This document shows positions 51,917 through 61,716 of a stretch of 64,000 bases of DNA, piece by piece (positions within the stretch are counted from its first letter, which is position 1; every line of letters starts with the position of its first letter). Source of the stretch: CAWCAL01 sp963695075. GTDB lineage: Bacteria > Actinomycetota > Acidimicrobiia > Acidimicrobiales > CAWCAL01. A program made the translations under genes and the position numbers. The DNA lies in assembly GCA_963695075.1 (NCBI GenBank), contig CAVOFR010000005.1:372001-436000 (forward strand), read 5' to 3'. A model generated the notes under the pieces. It did not search any database. It saw only the letters and a program-made list of their open reading frames with translations, and was not told where the DNA came from.

Positions 51917-52581
51917 CAGACGCTGGACCTTCGTGTCCATGGCGTGATGACGTGGCCGACACCGACCAGGATCAGATCTGCCACCACCGCCAGAGCGACG
52001 GACAACATGGTGCCGACGACCGTTGGGGTGGAGAAGCTCCGCCGGAGGCCGTCGGTGATGAAGACGCCGTAGCCACCGTTGCCCACCAGAGCCGTGACGG
52101 TGACGAGGCCGATGACGGTGACCGTGGCGATCCGTAGGCCGGCGACGATCGTCGGCGTGGCGAGCCGGAGGTCGATCGCCCACAGCCGACGCCAGTACGT
52201 GTAGCCCATCGCGTTGGCCGCCTCCTTGACGGCGGCGGGAACGTCGTCCACACCGGCCACGATGTTCCGGACCAGGATCAGGAGTGTGTAGGAGACGAGT
52301 CCGATCTGGGCGGTCGTGAACCCCAGGCCCGTGTACGGAATCAGGAAGGCGAACAGAGCGAGGCTGGGGATCGTGTAGAGGACGCCGGCCACGAACGTGA
52401 TCGGGCCGTATGTGCGACGGATGCGGAGCGCCAGCAGGGAGAGAGCCAACGAGAGGACCAGGCCGATGCCGACTGCCCAGACGGTCAGCTGGATGTGCTC
52501 GACGGTGCGTTCCCAGATGTCGTCGGTGTGATCGGCCACCCAGGCCCAGTCCACCATGGGTTCGCTGCCGATGACGTTCAT
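51916..52581 (-). CDS. OpuC-type ABC importer permease, first
   Basis: A 221-residue permease of the quaternary-amine importer family, with about five to six helices. Typical sequences are VGIGLVLSLALSLLAL, GVLYTIPSLALFAFLIPYTG, and the EAA motif KEAANAMGYTYWRRLWAIDL near residues 114-133. Its ATG overlaps the stop of the ATPase gene (ATGA at 52578-52581), and its stop overlaps the start of the second permease. The gene order ATPase-permease-permease-binding protein differs from the Bacillus opuC order, in which the binding protein lies between the permeases. Confidence 0.93.
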   Translation of the reverse strand: MNVIGSEPMVDWAWVADHTDDIWERTVEHIQLTVWAVGIGLVLSLALSLLALRIRRTYGPITFVAGVLYTIPSLALFAFLIPYTGLGFTTAQIGLVSYTLLILVRNIVAGVDDVPAAVKEAANAMGYTYWRRLWAIDLRLATPTIVAGLRIATVTVIGLVTVTALVGNGGYGVFITDGLRRSFSTPTVVGTMLSVALAVVADLILVGVGHVITPWTRRSSV

Positions 52582-53660
52582 TCGAGGCTCTCGGCCAACG
52601 TCTCGACGGTGAGAACGCCGACGAAGTGGCCTTGGGCGTCGAGGACGGCCGCGGCGCGTGCGTCGGACACGACGATGCCGTCGAGCGCCTCTCGGAGTGT
52701 CGTGTCGGATCCGATCTCGGTCCTGAAGGGTCGGGGTGACACCTCGGCCACGCTGGCGATGGGGTCGAGGTCGGCGAAGGACACCCAACCGAGCAGGGTT
52801 TGGTCGTCGACCACGGCGAGCCAATCGCTGCGGTTGGCGATCATGGTCGACCGAGCATCCTCGGACGAGGTCTCGGGCGCGATGACCAGATCGGACTTGA
52901 GTCGCAGATCGCCGACCGTGAGCAGGCCGAGGCGCTTCAACCCGCGCTCGGCTCCGAGGAATGTCTCGACGAACGCGTTGGCCGGGTCGGAGAGGAGCGT
53001 GCTCGGGGTGGCGTACTGCTCGAGGACGCCACCGACGTTCATGAGAGCGATGCGATCGGCCAGGCGGATGGCCTCGTCGATGTCGTGGGTGACCAGCACG
53101 ATCGTCTTGTGGACCTTCTGTTGGAGATCGAGCAGTTCGTCCTGGAGCCGGCCGCGGACGATGGGGTCGACGGCGCCGAACGGTTCGTCCATGAGCAGGA
53201 CGGGAGGATCGGCGGCGAGCGCCCGAGCCACTCCGACCCGCTGCTGCTGGCCGCCGGAGAGCTCGCCGGGGTAGCGGTCGAGCATGTCCCGGTCCAGGCC
53301 GACCAGATCGCCCAGCTCGTGGACCCGATCGTCGATCTGGTGCTTGTCCCATCCGAGCATCTTCGGGACGGTGGCGATGTTCGAGGCGATCGTGCGATGG
53401 GGGAAGAGCCCGACCTGCTGGATCACGTAACCCAGCGATCGGCGCAGCTCGGTGACCGGCTGGTCGACGACGTTGCGGCCGTCGATCTCGATCCGGCCCG
53501 ACGTGGGTTCGATGAGCCGGTTGATCATCCGCAGCGTCGTGGTCTTGCCGCAGCCCGACGGTCCGATGAGCGCGACGATGGAGCCTCGCTCGATGTCGAG
53601 ACCCAGACCGTCGACGGCCAGCGAGCTCGAACCGTCGAAACGCTTCGACACGTCATCCAA
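52578..53660 (-). CDS. OpuC/ProV-type ABC importer ATPase with CBS domains
   Basis: A 360-residue ATPase of the glycine betaine/choline importer family. Motifs are Walker A GPSGCGKTT (about 34-42), Q-loop VIQQVGLFPH, signature LSGGQQQRVG, Walker B LLMDEPFGAVDP and switch His in VTHDIDE. Two CBS-like regions follow (about 250-360), with DARAAAVLDAQGHFVGVLTV; such domains sense ionic strength in OpuA. The first gene of the operon, its start is uncertain: the frame has only a TTG at 53660 and a CTG before it, because a stop lies ten codons upstream. That TTG is used here. The final residues overlap the first permease. Confidence 0.93.
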   Translation of the reverse strand: MDDVSKRFDGSSSLAVDGLGLDIERGSIVALIGPSGCGKTTTLRMINRLIEPTSGRIEIDGRNVVDQPVTELRRSLGYVIQQVGLFPHRTIASNIATVPKMLGWDKHQIDDRVHELGDLVGLDRDMLDRYPGELSGGQQQRVGVARALAADPPVLLMDEPFGAVDPIVRGRLQDELLDLQQKVHKTIVLVTHDIDEAIRLADRIALMNVGGVLEQYATPSTLLSDPANAFVETFLGAERGLKRLGLLTVGDLRLKSDLVIAPETSSEDARSTMIANRSDWLAVVDDQTLLGWVSFADLDPIASVAEVSPRPFRTEIGSDTTLREALDGIVVSDARAAAVLDAQGHFVGVLTVETLAESLE

Positions 53661-53797
53661 CAGGATCGCTGTGGAGGTGATGGGGTTTCAGCCCTTGGAC
53701 ACTTGACGGCGGGACGGTCCCGGTGGGATCGCCACCGGGACCACGGTGAGCCTAGTGGGACGTCGGTGCCCAATCCTCGGGATCTGGGGTCGATGAG

Positions 53798-56674
53798 CTA
53801 CATCCACGGTGGTTCAGTGTCCCCAGATTCCGCTTCGGCGAGGAGGACGACGAGGGCGTCGCCGTAGCGGTCGGCCTTGGCCGGGCCGATGCCGGGCACG
53901 TCGAGCAGGGCTGTCCTCGACCCCGGACGGAGGCGGGCCAGTTCGTAGAGCGTCGCGTCGGCGAAGACCACGTAGGCCGGCACGCCGTCGTCCTTGGAAC
54001 GCTTCTTCCGCCAGGCCTTGAGCTTCTCCCGCAGCCGAGCTTCGAGGAGCGAGTCGGTGGGCGGGACCTCCCGCTTGGCTCTGGGCTTGCCCGCGGCCTT
54101 GCCTCCCGCTCGCTCCGGTTCGGGCTCGGGTGGCGCGTTCGGGTCGGCCGCCTCGCTCAGCTGGCCGACGAACGGTGACCGGGGCTCACCGGAGAGCACG
54201 GTCACCCGATCCCGACCGCGGGTGAGTGCGACGTGGAACACCCGGCGCTCCTCCTCACGGTCGCTGGCCAGGCGGTGGGGGAACAGGCCGGCGGTGGCCT
54301 CGAAGACGACCACCTCTTTCCATTCCCGGCCCTTCACGCGGTGCACCGTCGCCAACTGGACCCCGTCGGAATCGTGCGCGGCCGCCGTGATCTGCGTGGT
54401 CAACCAGTCCGGGAACGCCTTCGCGTCGGGTTGGTGCCCGGCAAGGGTGACGAGCGCAGCCAGGTCGTCGCCGTGTGCACTGCGATCGACGGATCGTCTC
54501 GACGCATCCAGCCGCTGATCCAGCGCGCGGCCGAGACCGATGTCGTCGCGGATGGCCGCCAGCAACTCGGCGCTGGTCGCCCCGTCGTCCACCAGGGTCT
54601 GGAGGCGGCCGAGGTCGGTCGCGAAGTCCCGGATCTTCTGCTGATCCCGAGCCTCACGCATCCGGTCGGCCATCGCCTCGAGATCACCGATCGAGGTCTT
54701 CTCCGCGATCCACTCGACCATGCGGCGGCTGAGGCCCCGCGGTGGGCGGCGGGCGGCAGCGGCCAGTGCGGTGGGGGAGAGCCGGTGGGTCGGACCGGTG
54801 GCCAGCCTCATCCACGCGAGCACCGCGGCCACGCCCGTGCGTTCGAGGAAATTGGGGTCGAGAGGACGCGTGGCGGGGATGCCGGCGGTGTGGAAGCCGA
54901 TCATCGGACCGAGCAGCGTGGCGTTGACGCGGGTGAGCACGGCGATGTCCCGGGGCGCTGTGCCGGCGGCGAGGCGATCCGTGACGTGGTCGACCAGCCG
55001 GTCGAGAGGCCGGTCGTCGGTGCGTACGGTGAGTGCGGCGGGACCGTCCTGCCGGTCGGGGGCGGGACGGATGCTCTTGGTCACGCGACGACGGTTGTGG
55101 GTGAGCAGCGTGTCGGCCGCCTGGACGACCGAAGGTGGGCACCGGTAGTTGACCTCGAGGTCGTGGGTGCCGGCACCGGGAAAGTACCGCTGGAAGTCGA
55201 TGAGCCAGTCCGGACTGGCACCGGCATAGCCGTAGATGGTCTGGTCGTCGTCGCCCACGCCGAACACGTTGGCGGCCGGTCCGGCCAGGAGCCGGACGAG
55301 GAGGAGGTGCGCCGGGGCGAGGTCCTGGAACTCGTCGACGAGCAGGACCCGGCAACTCCGGCGGGCCGCAGCGCGGGCGGCGGGTTCGGTGAGGAGGATC
55401 TCGATGGCGCGGACGATCTGCTCGTCGAAGTCGACCAGGTTCCGGTCCGCGAGGATCGATCGGTAGCCGGACAGGACGTCGGCGAAGTCCTTGACGTCGC
55501 CACCGAAGTCCCGCTCGATCTCGGCGGGGGCCCGTAGCCCGAGCCGGGCCGCCGACAGCGCCTCGATCCAGGTGGCGAAGGGGTCGGCCATGGCCTGGCG
55601 ACGGGTGTGGACCAGGTCGGACAGGATGTTGCGGACCTGGCGTTCGTCGATCACGCTGCTCCGCGGTCGGCGGGTACCCCGGAACGGTGCTGACCCGTTG
55701 CAGATGGCCAGGGCCAGGCTGTTGAGCGTGCGGACCTGGAGACCGCTGAGATCGGAGGTGCGCTCTTCCATCTCGGCTCGAGCCCGGACGTTGAAGGCCA
55801 CCAGGCAGGTCGCGTCGGGTGCGATCGACCAGCCGTTCAGGAGATGGCGCGTGCGTTCGGTGAGGACGCGGGTCTTTCCCGACCCGGCTGGCGCGATGAT
55901 GCGGGCGCCACCCTCGCGGTGAGTGACGGCTGCGAGCTGGTCGGGGGCCAGATCGGCGGCGACGGGATCGTCGCCGAGGGGCGCGAGCGAGCCACGTTCC
56001 AGGTGCACCATGGGGATCATGGGCAGTCCCGGGTCGGCGGCCGGCCGGCCGAGCGGTCCACCGTCGCACAGCACCGCCGTTCCGTCGGAGGCCTCGACGT
56101 CGCCCGGCCCGCCGAGGGTGGCGTCGAGCGCGAGAGCGGCCTGGATGGGCGGAAAGCGCGGGCTGTCGGGCTCGCGGGCGTCGACGGCATTGGCCAGGAG
56201 CGCGAACCGGAGCCGTTCACCCGGCAGGTCGGTGGCCGGGGAGAGCTCGTCGAGCCGACAGGTCAGTATCGGGTCGGCGGGTGGCAGCGGGCCGGAGAGC
56301 TCGAACACGGTCCGGGTCCGTGATCGCCATGCTTCGTGGGCCCGGTCCACATCGCCCGGCAGGTCGGGGTCGACGGCGAGCCGGGGACTGTCCTTCCACG
56401 GATCCGGGACCTCGCCGCCGGCTCGAATCAGGAGGGACCGACCGAGAGCCTCGGGACCCGCCAGTCGATCCCAGTCGGGCGGGAGCGGGGGCGGTTCCCC
56501 GGCCGGCGCCGACCGCCCCAACCCTGTCGACGATGCGTGGGAACTCACGGCCTCGAGACCCGGTTCTGGGCTCTGAGGCCGCGAGTTCGAGGGGGCGTCG
56601 ATGCTGCAGCCGCGCACCTCGGCCACGGTCCCGTGCCGACCGCCGCAGTGTCCGCAGGCGATCCCGCCGCTCAT
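53798..56674 (-). CDS. UvrD-like helicase with N-terminal extension and C-terminal HRDC domain
   Basis: A 958-residue superfamily-1A helicase. The N-terminus holds a putative zinc site, CGHCGGRHGTVAEVRGC (about 7-23), then roughly 230 residues that I cannot assign. The helicase motifs are Walker A APAGSGKTR (about 255-265), VDEFQDLAPAH, GDDDQTIYGYAGAS, EVNYRCP, ATVHRVKGREW and VALTRGRDRV. A low-complexity linker rich in Pro, Glu and Lys precedes an HRDC-like domain (about 870-945) with VVFADATLYELARLRPGSR and PGIGPAKADRYG. The HRDC tail recalls mycobacterial UvrD2, but that protein lacks this long N-terminal part. It probably acts in repair or recombination. Confidence 0.9.
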   Translation of the reverse strand: MSGGIACGHCGGRHGTVAEVRGCSIDAPSNSRPQSPEPGLEAVSSHASSTGLGRSAPAGEPPPLPPDWDRLAGPEALGRSLLIRAGGEVPDPWKDSPRLAVDPDLPGDVDRAHEAWRSRTRTVFELSGPLPPADPILTCRLDELSPATDLPGERLRFALLANAVDAREPDSPRFPPIQAALALDATLGGPGDVEASDGTAVLCDGGPLGRPAADPGLPMIPMVHLERGSLAPLGDDPVAADLAPDQLAAVTHREGGARIIAPAGSGKTRVLTERTRHLLNGWSIAPDATCLVAFNVRARAEMEERTSDLSGLQVRTLNSLALAICNGSAPFRGTRRPRSSVIDERQVRNILSDLVHTRRQAMADPFATWIEALSAARLGLRAPAEIERDFGGDVKDFADVLSGYRSILADRNLVDFDEQIVRAIEILLTEPAARAAARRSCRVLLVDEFQDLAPAHLLLVRLLAGPAANVFGVGDDDQTIYGYAGASPDWLIDFQRYFPGAGTHDLEVNYRCPPSVVQAADTLLTHNRRRVTKSIRPAPDRQDGPAALTVRTDDRPLDRLVDHVTDRLAAGTAPRDIAVLTRVNATLLGPMIGFHTAGIPATRPLDPNFLERTGVAAVLAWMRLATGPTHRLSPTALAAAARRPPRGLSRRMVEWIAEKTSIGDLEAMADRMREARDQQKIRDFATDLGRLQTLVDDGATSAELLAAIRDDIGLGRALDQRLDASRRSVDRSAHGDDLAALVTLAGHQPDAKAFPDWLTTQITAAAHDSDGVQLATVHRVKGREWKEVVVFEATAGLFPHRLASDREEERRVFHVALTRGRDRVTVLSGEPRSPFVGQLSEAADPNAPPEPEPERAGGKAAGKPRAKREVPPTDSLLEARLREKLKAWRKKRSKDDGVPAYVVFADATLYELARLRPGSRTALLDVPGIGPAKADRYGDALVVLLAEAESGDTEPPWM

Positions 56675-56696
56675 CTCGTGACCGATCGGATCCGGC

Positions 56697-57911
56697 TCAA
56701 TCGATGATGGCCTGGTGCACGACCGACTTGAGCGAGCGCCGGATCGGATAGGTGTTCGACGGAAGGAGCTGGGTCATGAAGATCACGCTCAGCTCCTCCT
56801 TCGGATCGATCCAGAACGCGGTGCTGGCCGCTCCGCCCCAGCCGTATTCGCCCACGGTCCCGATGGCCTGATTGACCGCCGGATCGGCGAGCACGGAGAA
56901 TCCCAGGCCGAACCCGGTGCCCTCCATCGCCGCCTCCGAGAACGTGGACTGACCCATCTCGTTGAGCATGCTTCCGCCCGGAAGGTGGTTGCTCACCATG
57001 TAGGCCAGCGTGCGCGGGCCGATCACCCGGTTGCCGTCGAGCTCACCCCGGTTGAGCAGCATGTCGCAGAAGCGCTGGTAGTCGGCGGTGCTGGAGAGCA
57101 GACCACCGCCGCCGGAGAGGTAGGCCGGCGATCGCCCGGCCGCCGGATGGGCGGCCCGGTTGATCTCGTGGAGGCGGGTCTCGGCCGTGCGGGTGTAGCA
57201 GGCGGGCAGCCGGGGGAGTTGTTCCTCGCTGAGCCAGAAGCCGGTGTCGACCATGCCGAGCGGTCCGAAGATGTGCTCGTCGAAGTAGGCGTCCAGCGTC
57301 ATGCCCGACACCACCTCCACGATCCGGCCGCACACGTCGGTGCTCATGCTGTACTGCCACCGCGACCCCGGATCGAACAGGAGGGGCATCCCGGCCAGCT
57401 CCACCATCCCCTGGGCCAGGCTGACCTTCGGGTTCGTGAAGTCCCCGAGGCCGTGGTCCCGGTAGATCGCATCGACCGGATGGGCGAACATGAACCCGTA
57501 CGTCAGCCCCGACATGTGGGTCATCACGTCATGGACGGTGATCTCCCGCTCGGGCGGCCGCACCTCGGGGGCCTCAGGGGTCCCACCGCTCCACACCCGT
57601 GATTCGCCGAACTCGGGGATGAACCGTGACACCCGGTTCTCCAACAGGAGATCACCCTGCTCGTACAACTGCATCAACGCGATCGACGTGATCGGCTTGG
57701 TCATCGAGTAGATGCGGAAGATGGCGTCGTCGGCCAGCTCCCGGCCGGTCGCGACGTCGGCGTGACCGTAGACATCGCGGTAGACCACTCGGCCCCGGCG
57801 CGCGACCTGGACGTCGGTACACGGGAAGCGTCCCGAGTCGACGTACCGACGGCAGGCGGCTCCGACCCGTTCGAGCCTCTCTGTGCTCATTCCGACGGCT
57901 TCGGCGCCCAT
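56697..57911 (-). CDS. Beta-lactamase-fold serine hydrolase/esterase (class C-like)
   Basis: A 404-residue protein of the penicillin-binding/beta-lactamase fold, esterase-like (EstB) branch. The nucleophile lies in SMTK (about 70-73, in FRIYSMTKPITSIAL) and the second motif in QYSMST, where the Tyr is the likely general base. The C-terminal region GEYGWGGAASTAFWIDP contains the third motif, WGGxA, typical of family VIII esterases. There is no signal peptide, which argues for an intracellular esterase. The GTG at 57911 or the ATG at 57890 (MSTERLERV) could start it. It is divergent from hrpB, with 57 bases between the starts. Confidence 0.88.
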   Translation of the reverse strand: MGAEAVGMSTERLERVGAACRRYVDSGRFPCTDVQVARRGRVVYRDVYGHADVATGRELADDAIFRIYSMTKPITSIALMQLYEQGDLLLENRVSRFIPEFGESRVWSGGTPEAPEVRPPEREITVHDVMTHMSGLTYGFMFAHPVDAIYRDHGLGDFTNPKVSLAQGMVELAGMPLLFDPGSRWQYSMSTDVCGRIVEVVSGMTLDAYFDEHIFGPLGMVDTGFWLSEEQLPRLPACYTRTAETRLHEINRAAHPAAGRSPAYLSGGGGLLSSTADYQRFCDMLLNRGELDGNRVIGPRTLAYMVSNHLPGGSMLNEMGQSTFSEAAMEGTGFGLGFSVLADPAVNQAIGTVGEYGWGGAASTAFWIDPKEELSVIFMTQLLPSNTYPIRRSLKSVVHQAIID

Positions 57912-57968
57912 CGTGGCGTCCTCCTGATCTGGTCGTGCATCCGTCCCGCGACCTGGGACACTAGGGGC

Positions 57969-60494
57969 ATGGTGGACGAGAACCCACCGGTCGGATCGAT
58001 TCCGTCGACCGGGCTGCCCGTCGAGACGTGCCTCGACGCGCTCCGCGACGCGCTAGACCGGCGCGGCCATGCCGTCCTGTCGGCCCGACCCGGCGCCGGG
58101 AAGACGACCGTGGTGCCTCTGAGACTTGTCGACGAGCCCTGGCTGGGCGGTCGGCGCATCGTCCTGCTGGAACCCCGCCGCATAGCGGCCCGGGCCGCGG
58201 CCAGGCGCATGGCCGATCTGATCGGCGACCGGGTCGGCGGTCTGGTGGGGTTCCAGACGAGGGACCAACGCGAGGTCTCGGATCGCACCCGAATCGAGGT
58301 GGTGACCGAGGGGATCCTCACCCGGCGCCTGCAGACCGACCCCACGCTCCCGGGAGTCGGCCTCGTGATATTCGACGAGTTCCACGAGCGCAGCCTTCCG
58401 GGGGATCTGGGTCTGGCCTTCACCCTCGACGCCCGGAAGGGGCTTCGCCCCGATCTGAGGATCCTGGTCATGTCCGCCACGCTCGATGCCGAGCGGGTGG
58501 CGGGCCTTCTCGGCGAGACGTCGGGGGTCGGGTCAGAGGCCGATGCGCCCCGGGTCTCGGCCGAGGGCCGGGAATACCCGGTGGATGTCCGCTGGAGGCC
58601 TCGTCGCCGGCGTGACCGACTCGAGCCGGCTGTCGCTGCGGCCGTCGTCGATGCTCTGGATGAGCCGGGCGACGTACTCGTCTTCCTACCGGGTGCGGGA
58701 GAGATCAGCCGCGTGGCGTCGGCCCTGCGATCGGTCGGACTTCCCGAAGGCGTTGATGTTCGCCCGCTGTTCGGGGCGCTGTCGCCGGACGAGCAGGATG
58801 CGGCCATCGAGCCGTGTCCGAGTGGCCGACGCAAGGTCGTTCTGGCCACAGACATCGCCGAGACGAGCCTGACCGTCGAAGGGGTCATGACCGTGGTCGA
58901 CGCCGGGCTCGCTCGGATGCCGGCCCACGATCCTGCCACCGGGATGACGCGACTGATCACGACCGCCACCTCCCGCGCATCGGCCGACCAGCGAGCCGGA
59001 CGAGCCGGCCGTACCGCTCCGGGTGTCGCGGTCCGCTTGTGGTCGAAGATGGAGCACGGGACCCGTCCGGTCTTCTCGCCTCCCGACATCGCCCAGGTGG
59101 ATCTTGCCGGCCTGGCCCTGGAGCTGGCGGCATGGGGGACCGACGACCCCTCCGAGCTCCCGTTCGTCGACGATCCTCCGGCGCCGGCCTGGCGGGAAGC
59201 GCTCGAGCTCCTTCGACGGCTCCACGCGATCGACCAGCACGGGCTCACCTCGATCGGCAGCGCGATGGTGCGCCTCCCGCTTCATCCCCGCCTGGCGCGC
59301 ATGGTGGTCGGCGCCGGCCCGGCCGAGGCCTGGACGGCGTGCTGCATCGCCGGTCTGTTGGCCGAGCGCGACGTGATGAGGGGACGTCCGACCGAGATCC
59401 CCTCGGATCTGAGGGTGCGGCTGGATCTGCTGGCCGACCGGGATCGGTCTCATCCTGCCGCCGCCGGTCATGCCGTTGCCCGGGCCCGGCGGCTGGCCCG
59501 CGACATCGGTCGTCGCATGGGCATTCCCTCCGGCTCGATCGACAGTGAGGCGGCCGGTGGCCTCCTGTCCCTCGCCTATCCGGACCGGATCGGCGCACCT
59601 CGGGGAGCGGCGCGGGGGCGGTTCCGGCTCCGCACGGGCAGTGGCGCGTGGGTCGACCCCGAAGATGGTCTGGCCCGCGCCGAGCTGATCGTCGTCGCCG
59701 ACACCGACGGCAAGCGCAGCGATGCCCGGATCCGGGTCGGAGCCCCCCTCACCACCGACGAGCTGATGGAGCGACACGGCGACGACATCGACGAGACTCG
59801 CACGCTGGAGTGGGACAAGTCACGGAACAATCTGGTGAGGAGACGACGTCGGTCGCTCGATCAGCTCGATCTCGGCGTCGTCGCCGAGAAGCCGACCCCC
59901 GGTCCCGAGGTGGTCGATGCTCTGGTCGAGAGGGTGCGGAAGGAGAAGCTCCGTCCGCTCGGCTGGGATCCCCACGGTCGGACGATCCAGGCCAGGCTGG
60001 GATTCCTCCGCGATCGGGTGGGTGAGCGATGGCCGGATGTGAGCGATGCCGTCCTCCTCGCCGAACTGGACGAATGGCTCCCGCCGTTCCTGCCTCGAGC
60101 CGTCGGCCGGGCCGATCTGGAGTCCCTCGACATGGACATGGTCCTGCGAACCCGACTCGACTTCGATCTGCAGCTCGAGCTGGATCGGCTCGCACCGGCG
60201 ACCTGGACGCTCCCGTCGGGTCGCACCGTCCGGTTGGGTTACGACGACCAGCCGACGATCGAGGCCCGGGTTCAAGAGCTCTACGGTGAGACCACGCATC
60301 CGACGGTCGCCGATGGAGCTGTCCCGATCGTGGTGCGGTTGTTGTCCCCGGCGGATCGTCCGGTGCAGATCACGTCGGACCTCCCGACCTTCTGGGAGAC
60401 CAGCTGGTCGGACGTGCGCAAGGAGATGGCCGGGCGGTACCCGAAGCACGACTGGCCCGAAGATCCGGCCTCCGCTGGCCCTCATCGCCGGTGA
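57969..60494 (+). CDS. hrpB: HrpB-type ATP-dependent RNA helicase
   Basis: An 841-residue DExH-box helicase, normal length for HrpB. Motifs are Walker A SARPGAGKTTVVPL (about 38-51), LEPRRIAARAAARRMA (Ia), DEFHERS (motif II), VMSATLD (III) and QRAGRAGRTAPGVAVRL (VI). The C-terminal half has the HrpB domain with FDLQLELDRLAP and RTVRLGYDDQPTIEARVQE near the end. HrpB proteins take part in RNA metabolism, though the target is poorly defined. The ATG at 57969 was chosen because the family starts shortly before Walker A. It is divergent from the esterase and lies upstream of the Hsp70 gene. Confidence 0.94.
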   Translation: MVDENPPVGSIPSTGLPVETCLDALRDALDRRGHAVLSARPGAGKTTVVPLRLVDEPWLGGRRIVLLEPRRIAARAAARRMADLIGDRVGGLVGFQTRDQREVSDRTRIEVVTEGILTRRLQTDPTLPGVGLVIFDEFHERSLPGDLGLAFTLDARKGLRPDLRILVMSATLDAERVAGLLGETSGVGSEADAPRVSAEGREYPVDVRWRPRRRRDRLEPAVAAAVVDALDEPGDVLVFLPGAGEISRVASALRSVGLPEGVDVRPLFGALSPDEQDAAIEPCPSGRRKVVLATDIAETSLTVEGVMTVVDAGLARMPAHDPATGMTRLITTATSRASADQRAGRAGRTAPGVAVRLWSKMEHGTRPVFSPPDIAQVDLAGLALELAAWGTDDPSELPFVDDPPAPAWREALELLRRLHAIDQHGLTSIGSAMVRLPLHPRLARMVVGAGPAEAWTACCIAGLLAERDVMRGRPTEIPSDLRVRLDLLADRDRSHPAAAGHAVARARRLARDIGRRMGIPSGSIDSEAAGGLLSLAYPDRIGAPRGAARGRFRLRTGSGAWVDPEDGLARAELIVVADTDGKRSDARIRVGAPLTTDELMERHGDDIDETRTLEWDKSRNNLVRRRRRSLDQLDLGVVAEKPTPGPEVVDALVERVRKEKLRPLGWDPHGRTIQARLGFLRDRVGERWPDVSDAVLLAELDEWLPPFLPRAVGRADLESLDMDMVLRTRLDFDLQLELDRLAPATWTLPSGRTVRLGYDDQPTIEARVQELYGETTHPTVADGAVPIVVRLLSPADRPVQITSDLPTFWETSWSDVRKEMAGRYPKHDWPEDPASAGPHRR

Positions 60495-60582
60495 ACGGTC
60501 ATGATGCTTGGGAGATCTGGGTCGGGTCGGCAACCATCGGGTCGTGCCGTCGTGCCGGGATCAGCGACGGATTCCTTCATCG

Positions 60583-61716
60583 ATGAGCACAGCGGCGCGA
60601 TCACGGACGATCGGTATCGACTTCGGCACCTCGACCACGATGGTCGTGGATCGGCTCGGTGAGGAGCCGCCTGCGTCTCTTCCATTGGGTGAGGATGCGG
60701 CCAGCTGGTTCCCCACGCTCGTCGGCATCGACGCGCAGCGGCAGTGGGTCGTCGGTCCCGACGCCGAACGACTTCCCGACACCCAGGTGATCCGGTCGGC
60801 CAAGTCGGCCATCGGGCGGGACCAGGAGTGGTTCCGGCTCTGGGACGAACAGCAGGCTCTACAAGCCGTCCCCGTCGATGACGTCATCACGCTCGTCCTC
60901 GACAAGGTGCGCCGGCGGGTCGAGCGGCTCGAGCCGGATTTCTTCGTCGACGGCACGGTGCGCATGGCCTGTCCGGCCATGTGGAGTGGGGAGCAGCGAT
61001 CCCGGCTGGCGGGTCTCGCCCGCCGTGCTCGGATCGCTGTCGCCGACGAGCACGTGATCGACGAGCCGATCGCGGCCGGCCTGTCGTACATGCGCCACCG
61101 GATGGTCGCGAAGCTCTCCCAACCCGAGGGCCTCCTCCTGGTGATCGACGTCGGGGGCGGGACGATCGACGTCGCCGTGATGGAGGTCGCCGGTCACCCC
61201 GGGCTGGCCCAGCTGCGAACGCTCCTGGTCCACGGCAGTTCCGATGGTGGAGACGCCATGGACCGAGCGGTCATGGAGTGGCTCCGGCCCCAGGTCGAAC
61301 TGGTGCCGGCCTGGAAGGACCCCCACGAGTCCGATCTCCGTCGCGCCCTACTGCTCCGAACGGCTCGACTCCTGAAGGAGGACCTCAGCGCGTCGGAAGA
61401 GGCGATGCGGCCCCTCCTCGGGAGCCAGACACTGCTCCGCCTCACCCGCAGCGAGATGGACCAGGCGATCGCACCGATCGTGCGCGGCCTGGCCCGGACC
61501 GTCTGGGACACGGTGGCCGCGCTCGGTCAGCACGACGTCGAGGACACCGTGAGCGTGCGACGGGGGGTGACCCACGTGCAGTTGGCGGGCGGCGGATCGC
61601 GCGTGCCGCTGGTGCGTAGCGCGATGCGCAAGTTGTTCCCGGACGCGGATGTTGCCTCCGACCCGCTCCTGCTCTACCCCGAGGCGTCGGTCGCGACCGG
61701 ATTGGCCTACCTGTGA
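60583..61716 (+). CDS. Minimal Hsp70-family ATPase without substrate-binding domain
   Basis: A 377-residue protein made of an Hsp70/DnaK-like nucleotide-binding domain only. The phosphate motifs are IGIDFGTSTT (phosphate 1, about 10-19) and VIDVGGGTIDVAVM (phosphate 2), and the adenosine motif is QLAGGGSRVPLVR. DEPIAAGLSYM corresponds to the connecting region. The beta-sandwich substrate-binding domain and the lid, about 240 residues in DnaK, are absent, so it is not a conventional chaperone. It could be an ATP-dependent regulator or part of a complex. The GTG of the next gene overlaps its stop (GTGA), which couples it to the serine hydrolase. Confidence 0.88.
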   Translation: MSTAARSRTIGIDFGTSTTMVVDRLGEEPPASLPLGEDAASWFPTLVGIDAQRQWVVGPDAERLPDTQVIRSAKSAIGRDQEWFRLWDEQQALQAVPVDDVITLVLDKVRRRVERLEPDFFVDGTVRMACPAMWSGEQRSRLAGLARRARIAVADEHVIDEPIAAGLSYMRHRMVAKLSQPEGLLLVIDVGGGTIDVAVMEVAGHPGLAQLRTLLVHGSSDGGDAMDRAVMEWLRPQVELVPAWKDPHESDLRRALLLRTARLLKEDLSASEEAMRPLLGSQTLLRLTRSEMDQAIAPIVRGLARTVWDTVAALGQHDVEDTVSVRRGVTHVQLAGGGSRVPLVRSAMRKLFPDADVASDPLLLYPEASVATGLAYL

